From the NCBI GenBank assembly GCA_951799405.1, contig OX637342.1:18275298-18339297 (forward strand): a stretch of DNA of 64,000 nucleotides, written 5' to 3'. This document shows positions 30,855 to 40,769 of this stretch, piece by piece. Each line of letters opens with the position of its first letter. The first letter of the stretch is position 1. Source of the DNA: Agapetus fuscipes (Eukaryota > Arthropoda > Insecta > Trichoptera > Glossosomatidae). The notes beneath the pieces were generated by a model. The model saw only the letters and a list, made by a program, of their open reading frames with translations, did no database searches and was not told where the DNA came from. The position numbers and the translations under genes were made by a program.

Positions 30855-31120
30855 AGAAATCTAAATCTTAATCTAAGTCACAACAATATGTATCATTTAA
30901 GATTCATATTAAATGCATTCCCACAAGCAGACACGCATAATTTCGCGCTCACACATGCCGCATGTGGGCCTAGAATATAAAAACCTAACCTCAAATGAAC
31001 ATAAGCCCTAAAACTTTTGCCGATCTTCCCTGACACAGGGGTGACATTGGCAAAGTGAACCATTTTTTTTACAGTATGGGGGGTCAGCCTCATACCACCC
31101 TATAAGTCAAGGTTTATGAG
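30855..31120 (-). mobile_element. RTE1 subfamily A 3' UTR copy
   Basis: Tail at 30860-30880 on the left, full UTR to the reversed CCTTGACTTATAGG at about 31112. Confidence 0.9.
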
Positions 31121-31790
31121 TCAAGGAAGAATTTTCATAAAAAAAACAACTTCACTCCTGCATCATCAGCCGGCCGTGTAAGCCTAAAACTCTTATTACA
31201 TACAATATACATGGCAATGAAAATTCTGAAAAAAACAGTTATATATTTAGGGTCCTTCTATCACAAGTACCCTCCATTTCTATTACACATTGATAAAAAA
31301 AAGGATCGAATGAAAGCCCTGAGGCTGTTTCAATCAGTGGGATGTCAATCGCCTGTAATGCGTGGAAGCCTTGTAAAAAGGGCTGAGTTCAGCGTAGGCA
31401 CCTTCCATCCTGGGCAACGCTTTAAAAGGCTGACCGCAACGACCACTCAAGTGATTTCTAAGCCACAAAACTCTGGGCTTTTATAAAAATAACAAATCAA
31501 TTTGCTTTTTGCAATGTTTGCTTATTATGAAATCAAAATTGAATGAATTCAATTTCTATTGTGTGTAATTTCTTATAGCAAAGGAACTTATAAGAAGAAA
31601 GTTCTCAAGAGAACCTTATAAATTACAGGATTTTCACACTTTATTAGAGTTTCCTCTGCTAAAAATAGTAAAAAAATATTTCTTTTTAATAACCCATATT
31701 ACATTAATGTAAACCTAATTTAGTTTTACCTTTTAGATATCAATATAATCCATACATTTGCGTATAATTTATTCGTTTAAATTTTATTGC
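31121..31790. other. PLE end motif, otherwise nothing recognised
   Basis: CATCATCAGCCGGCCGTGTA and AGCCTAAAAC at 31161-31193 match the PLE end at 52718-52745. A 91-codon ORF at 31211-31486 has no recognisable motif. Confidence 0.45.
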
Positions 31791-31792
31791 AG

Positions 31793-31854
31793 ATTTCATT
31801 TGAAGACAACGAAAGAACATCTGGAAGGCTACAGAACATTTGAATCTAAAGACG
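31793..31854 (+). CDS. Candidate host exon, 62 bp (low confidence)
   Basis: The acceptor is TTAAATTTTATTGCAG and the donor is GACG followed by GTAAGTCTTTTT, both strong. The only long open frame has one leading base and reads FHLKTTKEHLEGYRTFESKD with one base left over. It is not repeated in the window. Its phase would accept the exon candidate at 2974-3025, but a direct join would create TGA, so either an exon lies between them or one call is wrong. Protein not recognised. Confidence 0.4.
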
Positions 31855-31897
31855 GTAAGTCTTTTTTTTTGTAATTTTTCCTTACTTCTTCAATCTA

Positions 31898-32125
31898 AAG
31901 CAATCTATAATCTATAATCTAAGTTGCAAAGATATATCAACATTAAAAGCACATATCAAATGCATGCCCACAAACAAACATGTGTAGTTTGCGCTTACAA
32001 ATGCTGAATGTGTACTTACAAATAAAATCCAAACCTCAAATTAACATACACCCTACAACTTTTGCTGACCTTCCCTGACACAGGGGGGACATTGGCAAAG
32101 TGAATCATTTTATACAGTATGGGTG
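31898..32125 (-). mobile_element. RTE1 subfamily B 3' UTR copy, interrupted by SINE1
   Basis: The ATAGATT-type tail is at 31902-31921. The UTR continues to ACAGTATGGGTG, is cut by SINE1, and a short remainder GGTGGTCAGC follows the SINE at 32466. Confidence 0.85.
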
Positions 32126-32460
32126 TCCGGTTGATAGCTCAGGTGGTAGAGTGCTTGCATTCCATGCCGAAAGCTCGGGTTCGAATCCCACCGACGCGAC
32201 GGTGTCAGAAATGATTTCCCGTTTCGGTGTTTATTTCAAAACCCAAAATAAAATACCGGCAAGGTTTACTCAGCCTTCACAAGAAATGAGTACCAGCACT
32301 CTCGGGAGCTGGGAAACCTCCACTTCAACTGAAGTGGTTGGCGTAAGGCCGGCCTCCTTACCTGTAAAAATAAATAGGTTCAACTCGCCACATGCGACTC
32401 CTTCGGGGATAACGCGGCAAGAAGTTACACTATATGTGTAGCTTAGTTGCGAGTTGCGTT
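32126..32460 (+). mobile_element. SINE1, full length, inside RTE1
   Basis: Head TTGATAGCTCAGGTGG, B-box GGTTCGAATCCC, complete body and GTTGCGAGTTGCG tail. GGTG on both sides is compatible with a short target duplication. Confidence 0.85.
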
Positions 32461-32469
32461 TTTGCGGTG

Positions 32470-33155
32470 GTCAGCAATGATAACATTAAATACTCGAAGA
32501 TAAGAGACACATTCTTATTTTGGGTTAACATTTTAGCTTGTTTGTCACTATTCTAATTGCTGAGGTTTGTGACCCTTCAAGAATCAATCGCTGCTCCAGT
32601 TCTCACAGTGCTTCAACCACCGAGATGCCTACTGCTGTCTTAACTAGATCGGTTCATCATGTGGAATATTATACTGTTCGTACTTACGGGTTCAATTAAG
32701 AAAAAAATCGGTTAATTTATTTCACACAATTTGTTTTAAAATTTCGTTCTCATTTGGTTCGATTGCAGTGGGCTTTTTAACTGTTCAGCTCGACGACTCT
32801 GATGCAAGTCTCTCTTCAAAGCACCTCGATCTCTATTTTAAGGTTTTTATGGGTTATTTCGGCACGAGACTACACTAATATATTTTTATTTAGAAGATTC
32901 GAGCGAATGCTCGCACCATCGGACAAATACAAGTATAATTATTAAATTATTAAACACCAACTTTTAGAGACACATACACTCTCACACAAGTAAAAAGTCA
33001 CAGACACACATCCATAACAAATCAATTGGATATCAGTCATTCCAGGCTACTCTAAATGCTACAAACAACGGGTGATATCAAATTTCATTAATCTGAAATA
33101 AATAAATAAATAAAATCGACTAAAAACTAAATTCAAGATTCAAGATTTTAAATTA
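32470..33155. other. No gene recognised
   Basis: No repeat family or exon was identified. Confidence 0.4.
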
Positions 33156-33660
33156 TGATTACGGTCGTTAGACATTTTATAGAATGAAAAAAAAAACGGA
33201 TTTTACTGACCGTGCAAAAGAAAAGAACGATTTTCTCTACGTTTCGTCGGAGTCATATCCGACGTCCTTAGGAGACGTGTCTCTTCTACGAAGAAGAAGC
33301 ACGAACTGTTGAATTACTGTTTGATCGTGGCCGAAGGTTGTAAGTACTTTTATTAACTTGATTTTCTGGTTCCGGGTTTTGACCGTGGTCCATGTTTTTG
33401 CTTGTCTTCTTCTTTTTTCTTTTTATTCTTTCTTGAAGACTTTCAGCTTACAAAAACATGGACCACGGTCAAAACCCGGAACCAGGAAATCAAGCATCTA
33501 GATCCGGTCGTGAAAGCCTAAAAACTTGTATTAACCTTCGGTGACACGTCTCCAGAGGATGTCGGATATGACTCCGACGAATCGTAGAGAAAATCGTTCT
33601 TCTCTTTTGCACGGTCAGTAAAATCCGTTCGTTTTATTCTATTCAATTTAAGATATTCAA
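33156..33660. mobile_element. PLE inverted terminal-repeat pair
   Basis: Outer arms GGATTTTACTGACCGTGCAA and the reverse complement near 33620-33600. Inner arms GGTTCCGGGTTTTGACCGTG (33370) and its complement near 33466-33485. Each arm holds a degenerate hammerhead-like motif at 33239-33273 and 33550-33586. The end motif TCGTGAAAGCCTAAAA lies at 33507. No ORF remains between the arms. Confidence 0.7.
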
Positions 33661-34140
33661 GAACAACAAAAAAACGTCTTATCTAACATCGAGCATGGAA
33701 AATAAGTGCTTCATATTTTATTTGTGAAATGTAGTGAGACATGAAAGTTAGATTTTGTTTACAGCAAGACACCTCGTCTTTAGTCTCCCAAACAGAAAAT
33801 TTACATTTTACAACAAATGTACAGAACGTAAAACGCTCACTAGAGGAAATATTTAAGTTTATTGACGTTTCTCGGTTAACGCAATGGTTTAGTTTATATA
33901 TTTTTCTACTTGGGGCACAGGTCCCAGCTGGTCCGCATGAAATATAAATTCATCTTTTAAGCACACGTGTCACATTTTTAAAACGTAAGTACGCTTGTTC
34001 AGGTGCGGCCGCGTCACGTGTACCGCCTTGAATCCCAAATAAAAGCCAAGATATCTACTTCAAAAGCGAGAAATAAATAAATAAGAAATGCCAACTGCAG
34101 TCAGAATAACAAAAATAATGTTCAGCACTAAAAAAAAACT
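33661..34140. other. No gene recognised
   Basis: A 68-codon ORF without recognised motif. A short segment AAACGCTCACTAGAGG near 33832 resembles ones at 41718 and 61345. Confidence 0.4.
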
Positions 34141-34444
34141 ATAGTGTTACTTCTTGCCGCGTTATCCCCGAAGGGTTTCGCATGTGGCGAGTGAAATCTT
34201 ATTTATTTTCACAGGTAAGGGGTGGCCTTACGCCTCACTACTTCAATTGAAGTAGGGGTTTCCAAGCTCCCGAGGGGGCTGGTATTTATTTATTTTGAAG
34301 GATGAATAAACCTTGAAGGTATTTTAGTTTGGGGTTTAAAATAAACACCGAAACCGGAAATCGTTTGTGCACCCTCGGTGGGATTTGAATCCGAGCTCGC
34401 GGCATAGAATGCAAGCACTCTACCATCTGAGCTATCGACTGGAC
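34141..34444 (-). mobile_element. SINE1, near full length
   Basis: Reversed SINE1 with head at the right end (reversed CCAGTCGATAGCTCAGATGG). The GGGGATAACGCGGCAAGAAG block is at the left. Confidence 0.85.
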
Positions 34445-35154
34445 ATGTATCTGTATATGAGAAAAATCAGAGAAACAAAGTTGTTTTCGTTATTTTTTTA
34501 ATTATAAAATAAAACACCTTATATTAAGAGACTAGGAGCGCATTTAAGTTATTTTTCGTGGCATACCTGGAACTTAACTGCATACTTGAAGGATATTTTT
34601 TTTAATTTTATTTATAAATAAATGGTTTCCACAGCGATTCGATTCACAAAAATCAATAAAAAATGTGAACTTCATAGAATATTTTAGAACTTTTTTTAAA
34701 AGCATATAGGTACGTCTTCTACGATATCGACGTTAATTCAATTTTTACCAAGAAAAAAAAAAAACGTTTTTAAAAACATTTTTTTTGACTAATAAAAAAT
34801 ACATTCATGGAATATTTTTTTTCCCGTTCATTCACTTAGCTGAATGTGTGTTTACTTTATGAAAGGGAATATTTTATTCGAGTTAAGTGTAACATTTATT
34901 GCATAAATAAAAACACATGAAATATGCTCGTAGTATGATAAGGACGAAATGAAATATGAAAGGATGTCTTTATAAGGTCGCTTTGGGCGTATATTCGTAC
35001 TCACATATCATATAATGTGTCTGCCAGTTTGTATGTACGTAATGTACGTACGTATCAAGTCAAATTTACGACGTTATGAAATTTTGATGAATTCATTTTC
35101 GTGAAAATTATTTCAAGACAACATTTTCGTGTTATTAAATTAAATATGTTGGTA
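34445..35154. other. No gene recognised
   Basis: AT-rich, with a TACGTA-rich palindromic patch at about 35034-35054. Confidence 0.4.
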
Positions 35155-35490
35155 AAATTGTCGGTGGTATCGTAAAAGAGATAAGGCATCGGCACTCGAG
35201 TTTGCGTTATTGAGACTTTGCCAATGTCACCCCTGTTTCAGGGAATGTCGGCAAGAGTTGCAGGGCTTATGTTCATTTGAGGTTTGGATTTTATTTGTAA
35301 GTACACAATCAGCATTTGTAAGCGCGAACTACACGTGTTTGTTTGTGGGCATACATCTGAGAGCTTTGAATAAATATATCCTTGCAACTTAGATTATAGA
35401 TTATATAGATAGACAGTCGCAAGTTCGAGCCCCACCTGCGTCGTGTCCTATCGACAATAACTCTGACCCTGGTTCAACGTATGATGATGA
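35155..35490 (+). mobile_element. SINE3 split by an RTE1 copy
   Basis: The head half (TCGGTGGTATCG, GATAAGGCATCGGCACTCGA) is at 35161-35212. The B-box half (AGTTCGAGCCCCACC, GCGTCGTGTCCTATCGAC, ACCCTGGTTCAACG) is at 35418-35475, followed by an ATG microsatellite. The uninterrupted arrangement is at 54070-54200. Confidence 0.7.
35213..35415 (+). mobile_element. RTE1 subfamily B 3' UTR copy inside SINE3
   Basis: Starts at CTTTGCCAATGTCACC and ends CAACTTAGATTATAGATT with a short ATAG-rich end. Confidence 0.85.
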
Positions 35491-35889
35491 TGATGAGTTG
35501 ATGATTTCTTTATAGCGCCGTTTCGTGATGTATCACTCCAAGGACGCTTCTGAAAATGATGCCAAAATTGTGCAATTTTTTTTTTCATCCAGGAAGACCT
35601 ATTTTAAATGCTTTTTTTGCTCGCACGGAAAAAAAAACATAACCAATTTTTTGAACCCAACCAATTAAATTCCTATTATCAAGCACCCTAATTGAAGACT
35701 CCGCCCGCTTCTTTTTCCAGCATTTAATTAAATTAATCGTATGGAATAAAATAATTCCAGGGGGAGGATCTCTCGTACATCTTGGCAGGGGTGTAGCCGG
35801 AAGGAAGAGGCGGCCGCTCTTTAGGTAATTTTGCGAAAAAGTCATAAAGTGCTCGGCGAGGGGGGGGGGGAAGTCGGAGAAAAAATAAA
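35491..35889. other. No gene recognised
   Basis: It includes a run of ten Gs at about 35861-35870. No family recognised. Confidence 0.4.
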
Positions 35890-36002
35890 GGCGGGTCCAG
35901 ATATGTGTCATTTGCCCGATCCGATCACCGTATCCGTATCAGCGTATCACGTATCAACCCTCGTAGCAAGTTGTGGACGCCTCGATTTGCTCCGTATAAT
36001 AA

Positions 36003-36700
36003 TAATAATATTAGGATGATTTATTTGGTGAGCGCCAGAATAAAACCAGTCCTCACATATGCCTCCAAAACCTGGACACTGACCAAGCGTGACCAATGCT
36101 CTCTCAACGTCTTCGAAAGGAAAATACTTCGATGTTTTTATGCTCCAATAAAGGACGGAAACATACGGCGAAGAAGATATAACTCCGAACTGTATAAGCT
36201 GTACCAGGACGCTGATGTGGTCCGCTCAATAAAGGTCAACAGACTGCATTGGCTGGGGCACATTCAGCGAATGGACCATCGGAGCCTGGAGAAGACGATT
36301 GTGATGACGAACCCGGAGGGACGCCAGACAGTGGGAAGACCACGTTCAAGATGGCTGGATGGAGTGGTGGCGGATTGCCGTGCAGTGGGAATGTGGGACT
36401 GGAGGAGGAAGACGTTGGATAGACAGCGCTGGCAGCGGTTGCTGAGGGAGGCCAAGACCCACCCCGGGTGGTCGTGCCAATGATGATGATTTGGTGAGCG
36501 CTGTTTTTGTGTGTGTCACACCTCAAGGGCTCTCTTAATCATGAATGAGATGTTTTATAAAGGTGCCGTTTCAGTGCTCCCTTAAAAATGCCAACAGATT
36601 CCGAAACTCTCACTCCGGGTGGCAGTCTGTTCCACTCCATCGGCCCCGCAAACCGGAAAGCGCGATCCCCTTTCCGATCTTGACAATAATCATGATCGCG
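36003..36700 (-). pseudogene. L2-like LINE 3' end, split by another LINE
   Basis: Minus-strand reading gives the FRFAGPMEWN-type region (36580-36680), then CTTGAGGTGTGACACACACA and AACAGCGCTCACCAAAT. After an inserted LINE fragment it resumes with AAATAAATCATCCTAATATT and ATT repeats (36003-36025). This ending is almost identical to SINE2 tail A. Confidence 0.75.
36040..36485 (+). pseudogene. LINE reverse transcriptase C-terminal fragment with target duplication
   Basis: The open frame reads RIKPVLTYASKTWTLTKRDQ, RLHWLGHIQRMDHRSLEK, GRPRSRWLDGV and RQRWQRLLREAKTHPGWS, the post-RT region of an insect LINE. It ends GTGCCAATGATGATG. ATTTGGTGAGCGC precedes and follows it (from about 36030 and 36489), a 13-base duplication created by insertion into the L2-like tail. 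A related 3' fragment is at 55256-55345. Confidence 0.8.
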
Positions 36701-37136
36701 AATCAAATCGCCCAGTTCTGTGTCAGCTCTCGATCAAACATGTCGTCACCGTTGGTTGAAATGTACGAGAAATTAGCAATTTCGTGTGCAAGTCATTCTC
36801 AATATTTTACACAAAAAGGTCAAAACCAAAACAGACACGGTGGTGGCAAACGGAATTATTCAGAAATAGAAACAGACTTGGAGTAAAAGCTTTGATGAGA
36901 GATCTTGAATTTCAACACATTAGTGGTAAATACAAAAAACTTCACCCGTATGTTACCTAATGACTTCGAATATTTGATGAATTTGAGCGTGCAACGCGAG
37001 TGAGTGATGAACGCGTTCGAGACTGACCGACGCCAGTATCTGTATCACCTTTGATGATCGGGCAAAAACCGACACGACTTGGGACGGGCCGTATCTTAAC
37101 AGCGTATCGAGATCGCGTATCATATACATTTATATA

Positions 37137-37540
37137 TATATATACAAGGATAATTTATTTAGAAGATACACATAATTAAAAAGCTCCATTTTTGTGTGTG
37201 TCTCACACCTTAAGGTCCCTTTCAAATCACGGATAAGATTTTTTGTAAAGATGCGTCTTTAGTTTTTAAGACACCAACAGTTTTTGCCTTCCTTACATTA
37301 GGTGTTTCTCTGTTCCACTCCATTGGGTCCGCAAACCGGAAAGCACGGTCCCCGAAATAAGTGCGTGCCTGACGTGACGGCTGGACTAAGTCAACCCCCC
37401 CACACCCCACAGATCTGCGCAACGGGTGAGAACATGTCAGACAAGTATGAAGGAGCCGTACCATTGACAGCTTTGTAAACCATCAGACAGACACCGTAGA
37501 GCACCCTCTCCAGAAAACGAAGTCAATGCAGTTTGTTTAA
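37137..37540 (-). pseudogene. L2-like LINE C-terminus
   Basis: Minus-strand frame with LRRSVGCGGVDLVQPSRQAR and FGDRAFRFADPMEWN, matching 21926-22309. It ends in TAAATTATCCTTG plus TA repeats at about 37137. Broken and 5' truncated. Confidence 0.8.
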
Positions 37541-37542
37541 CA

Positions 37543-38043
37543 ATGGGGAAATTATTTGATCGGCTGCAAATAGTTTTCAATGCTGCTGCCAGGGAAATTT
37601 TTGGACAGGGAAAGAGCTGTCATTTTTCGCCATTGCTGAGAGAACTGCACTGGCTGAGGGTCCGAGAGAGGGTAGAATTTAAGTTGTGTCTCACTGTACA
37701 TAGGGCCCTGAACGGCACGGCAACCCCATGTCTCGTTGAGCTATGTTCTGTCGATAAGCCTTCAAAGCGACCACTACGCTCTGCTCTCACTGCTGTCAAC
37801 AAGGTCATAGTGCCCAAGAGAGCAAATACATCAAATTTTGCAGACAGGAGCTTTGCAGTGGCCGGGCCGGTTGCCTGGAACAATTTGCTCGTCGGTGTTC
37901 ACGCGAACCAGCCAACCACCACCTTCAGAAAGGGACTGAAGACACTGCTTTTTTCCAGAAGCCATGGCGCCCTTGAGATGGTCCTGGACTATTTAATGGC
38001 GCCACAGGAAAGAAATCATCCATCATCATCATCAATGAAGTAA
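37543..38043 (+). pseudogene. Second L2/CR1-like LINE C-terminal fragment
   Basis: This frame of about 166 codons reads LFDRLQIVFNAAAREIFG, LLRELHWLRVRERVEFKLCL, VHRALNGTATPCLVELC, FADRSFAVAGPVAWNNL and FRKGLKTLLF. These are the standard blocks following RT in L2/CR1-type LINEs, and it is clearly different from the 37137-37540 fragment it abuts head to head. RT motifs are absent. Confidence 0.8.
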
Positions 38044-38149
38044 TCGTACGCGTATCATCACCCGTCCACATATGCGATCATGATACGCGTTGGCGATCCG
38101 GATAGCGTCTTTCCTTTCTACCCCCCGTTTCGACAGACGACACACACTA

Positions 38150-38480
38150 AAACTGCTTCTTACACTTTATGGCCTTTGTAAAGAAGTGACATTAATGGAA
38201 AAAATCACACGTGTTAATTGATTTTTTATCTAAATTTTTAAGTTAAAATATTTTATAAAACTTAAAAAATGACGCTACAAAAAAATATTTTAAAAAACAC
38301 GTTTTTGTTCACATTTTTTTCTTATAATTTTGTTGTTTAATATGTTGGACAAATTTTTTTTTTTTCATAATTATAGAATGATACAATGTCTAGAGAGTGG
38401 TTGAAAAATACTTTAGGTAATGTGAACAGTTTTCGAGATAATATGAAAAAACTGAAACTTGATAATTAATTTAATGTGCG
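38150..38480 (+). repeat. Fragment related to DNA element D4
   Basis: ACTTTATGGCCTTTGTAAAG, GTGACATTAATGGAAAAAAT and TTTTTATCTAAATTTTTAAG match the interior of D4 at 55520-55620. Ends not defined. Confidence 0.5.
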
Positions 38481-38900
38481 CGGCAGTACTTCAGCGTGAA
38501 TTGTCGCCGAACCCACAGTAAGAAAGGAAACACAGATGCGGCGATCGGATCGGGCAAATGATACATATCTGGACCCGCCCTATTGGGAGGAGGGTAGGCC
38601 TTAACTAGGATCAGCCTTATTGTGGGAAAAAGCGATCTCGCTTACTGCGTACAAGGCATAAAGCCCCGCCGAGCTTAAAAATATTATATTCTTAATCCGC
38701 AAAAAAAGGTGGTTGGAAAATGAGATTTAGTAAAATTGAAACCCAAATAGATATTGTTCTCATTTTAAAATTAAAATAACTGATGAGAATATTTAAAAAA
38801 AATGTTTTACGATATGGAGGTTTTTACAAGAAAATGTTGATAAGCATAAAATGGTTATATGTTTGCTTTGAAGTTAATCTTTTGTTAATGCTTAGTAATT

Positions 38901-38992
38901 AACCGGTGCGTAGTCCAGTGGTTACGCTTCGAAAGTAAATGGAAGGATGTGGGTTCGAATCCCGGTGAAGCACAAAGAAATACCATTAAGCT
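38901..38992 (+). mobile_element. SINE2 head fragment
   Basis: ACCGGTGCGTAGTCCAGTGG and GGGTTCGAATCCCGG, then truncated after AATACCATT. The rest of the SINE is missing. Confidence 0.75.
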
Positions 38993-39004
38993 GAAAAAAA
39001 AATG

Positions 39005-39040
39005 GTAACGCTACTAAGATACACACATAGTGTAACTTCT
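39005..39040 (-). repeat. SINE1 tail fragment
   Basis: Reversed GAAGTTACACTATGTGTG with CTTAGTAGCG. Only the 3' end remains. Confidence 0.55.
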
Positions 39041-39496
39041 TCAAGCCATCCTAGAGAACGATTTCCTCTCGTGAGATCCCAACGTCGGAAGATAAAAAAA
39101 AATGCAAATGGAGCATTGTCTAGCCTGAAATAATGCCAAAATATTTTAAAGAAAAAATGAAAATTAATAACAATTATGAAAATAAAAGTTAATGGTGTGT
39201 ATAACTGTTCATAGTATTCAACAATCTAAGACATTTCCTAAAAGGAATTCGTATTAGGTTTTGAGCTTTTTGCACTATGAACTAGACTAGTAGGTTGGTA
39301 TGAGGCTGGCCCCCCGTGCTTTACAAACTTGGTTCACTTTTGACAATGTCACCCCGGTTTCAGGGCTAAGTTTATATGTTCATGTGAGGTTTGGTAGATT
39401 TTGTATGGACATATGCAGCATGTGTAAGTGCAAACTTACACGCGCCTGCTTGTAATCATGTATAAAATATGAGCTTTAAGTATCAATACATTAACT

Positions 39497-39991
39497 TACA
39501 AGGAATGCCAGTTAAAGAAAATTTTGAGTAAATCAAAATTACAAATTTGAATGAATGTATTTCTCATGGTTATTGCCTTTCACACAGAACTGGAAATACC
39601 ACCATAAACTGTGATAGCGACTGTTTGCTGCCTTAGTTCTTGTTTACCGTATAGACCATTCAGCTAATTTTCCATGAGCAATGTTTGCATGTGTACTGGA
39701 CCAATGTGTCTTATGAAAACAGGAAATTGATTTGAAAAATATTTAAAACCACTCTCACATTATCGAGTTTTACGTTTTTTCTTAGCTCAGATTGTGTAAA
39801 ATTTGATTTTTAAGACAACTGCATTAAAAAGTCACGTTTGACAGAATTGGTCTATACGATAAACAAGAACTGGGGAGCGTGTTGTAGCATTACAAATTTT
39901 GCAGAGCTTTAAATCCACACAAATGCTACTAAATGGTATTAGTAGATTATTTTGTTATTTTTGCTGGCATTCCTTGTTTTTTCCCCTGTAG
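39497..39991. mobile_element. DNA element D1 (copy 2) with D2 nested
   Basis: The right end CATTCCTTG...CCCCTGTAG is intact and the left end is shortened to ACAAGGAATGCCAG. The interior is the reverse of the 30601-30842 copy but is split by D2 at 39624-39883. Confidence 0.75.
39624..39883. mobile_element. DNA element D2 (copy 1), about 260 bp
   Basis: Inverted ends TAGTTCTTGTTTACCGTATA and GGTCTATACGATAAACAAGA. D1 copy 1 supplies the empty site (GCGACTCTTGTTGCATTAC, reversed). No coding capacity. Confidence 0.75.
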
Positions 39992-40025
39992 TCTTCATTT
40001 ACAACTCAGATTAAATATTCTAGAT

Positions 40026-40718
40026 TACTAGACGACAAAAGATAAATATGAAAATAAAACAAAACAAAAGAAAAAACATCGAATTTAAAAACAAAATAAA
40101 AAACACGAAAAAAGGAAATAATCGGATGAAAAATCTGTTAATAAAAGAAGTGTCTTGTTATCTTTATTTTAGTACTGAGGTTAACGATAATGAAAACAAA
40201 ATATCCATTACCTCCGGCCGTTCCCGACTTAGGTCTACTGAATAATCTACGTTCAACCAGAAAGTTTTACCAAAAACACAGGAAAACTAAAACATCGCCT
40301 CTCGTGAGAGTTTTCCTTTCTATATTTTAAGTAAAACGCTATGACTCAGTCAAAACGTATCGTGTATTCTTGAGGCTCAGAATAATGTATCTAAGGGATG
40401 AAAAAAAAAAGTGTTGTAGAGTCAAGAGGGTTGGTATGAGGATGCTCACTCCGCTTGAGGGTAATTTTGTTTATTGCAGGTACGTCCAGATAACGCTGAG
40501 TAAACCTTGAAGGCAAGAGGCTGAATGGAGTGAGCCTTTGATGAAAAGTGTAATTTTTATTTAGGCGTAGTTTCCTCGAAAGAAAACGGTGTTTTTTACG
40601 GCACGTTTCGTTGAATACGTAATGGGTAGTAAAATGTTTTCATTTCAAGAATATTTAGTGAAGTCAAGATTTTTTTCTGGTCATTGTAAGCTTTAGTTTC
40701 TCCCACTTTGCAATCGCA
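40026..40718. other. No gene recognised
   Basis: A-rich start. A segment near 40282 (ACTAAAACATCGCCTCTCGT) is related to the foldback end at 60440. Confidence 0.4.
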
Positions 40719-40769
40719 AATAAGCTGAACATGTAGTGTAACTTTTTTGCCTCGTTTTTCCCGAAGGGG
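40719..40769 (-). repeat. SINE1 tail fragment, inverted against the next SINE1
   Basis: Reversed AGTTACACTACATGTTCAG and CCCCTTCGGG. It joins directly to a plus-strand SINE1 that starts inside the head at AGAGTGCTTGC. Confidence 0.7.

Larger units (their letters stand above)
35890..38579. mobile_element. Composite 2.7-kb unit bounded by 39-base inverted repeats
   Basis: GGCGGGTCCAGATATGTGTC at 35890 and the following GATCCGATC block are mirrored, with very few mismatches, by the reverse complement of 38541-38579. Inside lie L2-like LINE pieces on both strands and another LINE C-terminus. No transposase was recognised. Confidence 0.6.
39287..40025 (+). mobile_element. RTE1 subfamily C copy, split by D1
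   Basis: UTR from TAGGTTGGTATGAGGCTGG to ACATTAACTT (39494). The last part, TACAACTCAGATTAAAT, follows D1 at about 40001. It shares divergent positions with 20455-20715. Confidence 0.7.

Noticed and set aside
31211..31486. 91-codon ORF as a gene
   Set aside because: No motif, no splice or promoter context, and length expected by chance in 64 kb.
2974..31854. Direct splicing of the two exon candidates with a selenocysteine TGA
   Set aside because: The phases fit, but the joint makes TGA. There is no evidence for a selenoprotein or a recoding element, and an unseen exon or a false call is far more likely.
32126..32200. tRNA gene calls at the SINE1 and SINE2 heads
   Set aside because: The A and B boxes are good, but there is no acceptor stem closing around the head and each head continues into a shared SINE body and tail.
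35479..35497. ATG/GAT microsatellite as a separate feature
   Set aside because: Too short to stand alone; it is the likely end of SINE3.
37620..37883. Minus-strand ORF opposite the L2-like fragment
   Set aside because: It is the complement of a frame with clear LINE homology.
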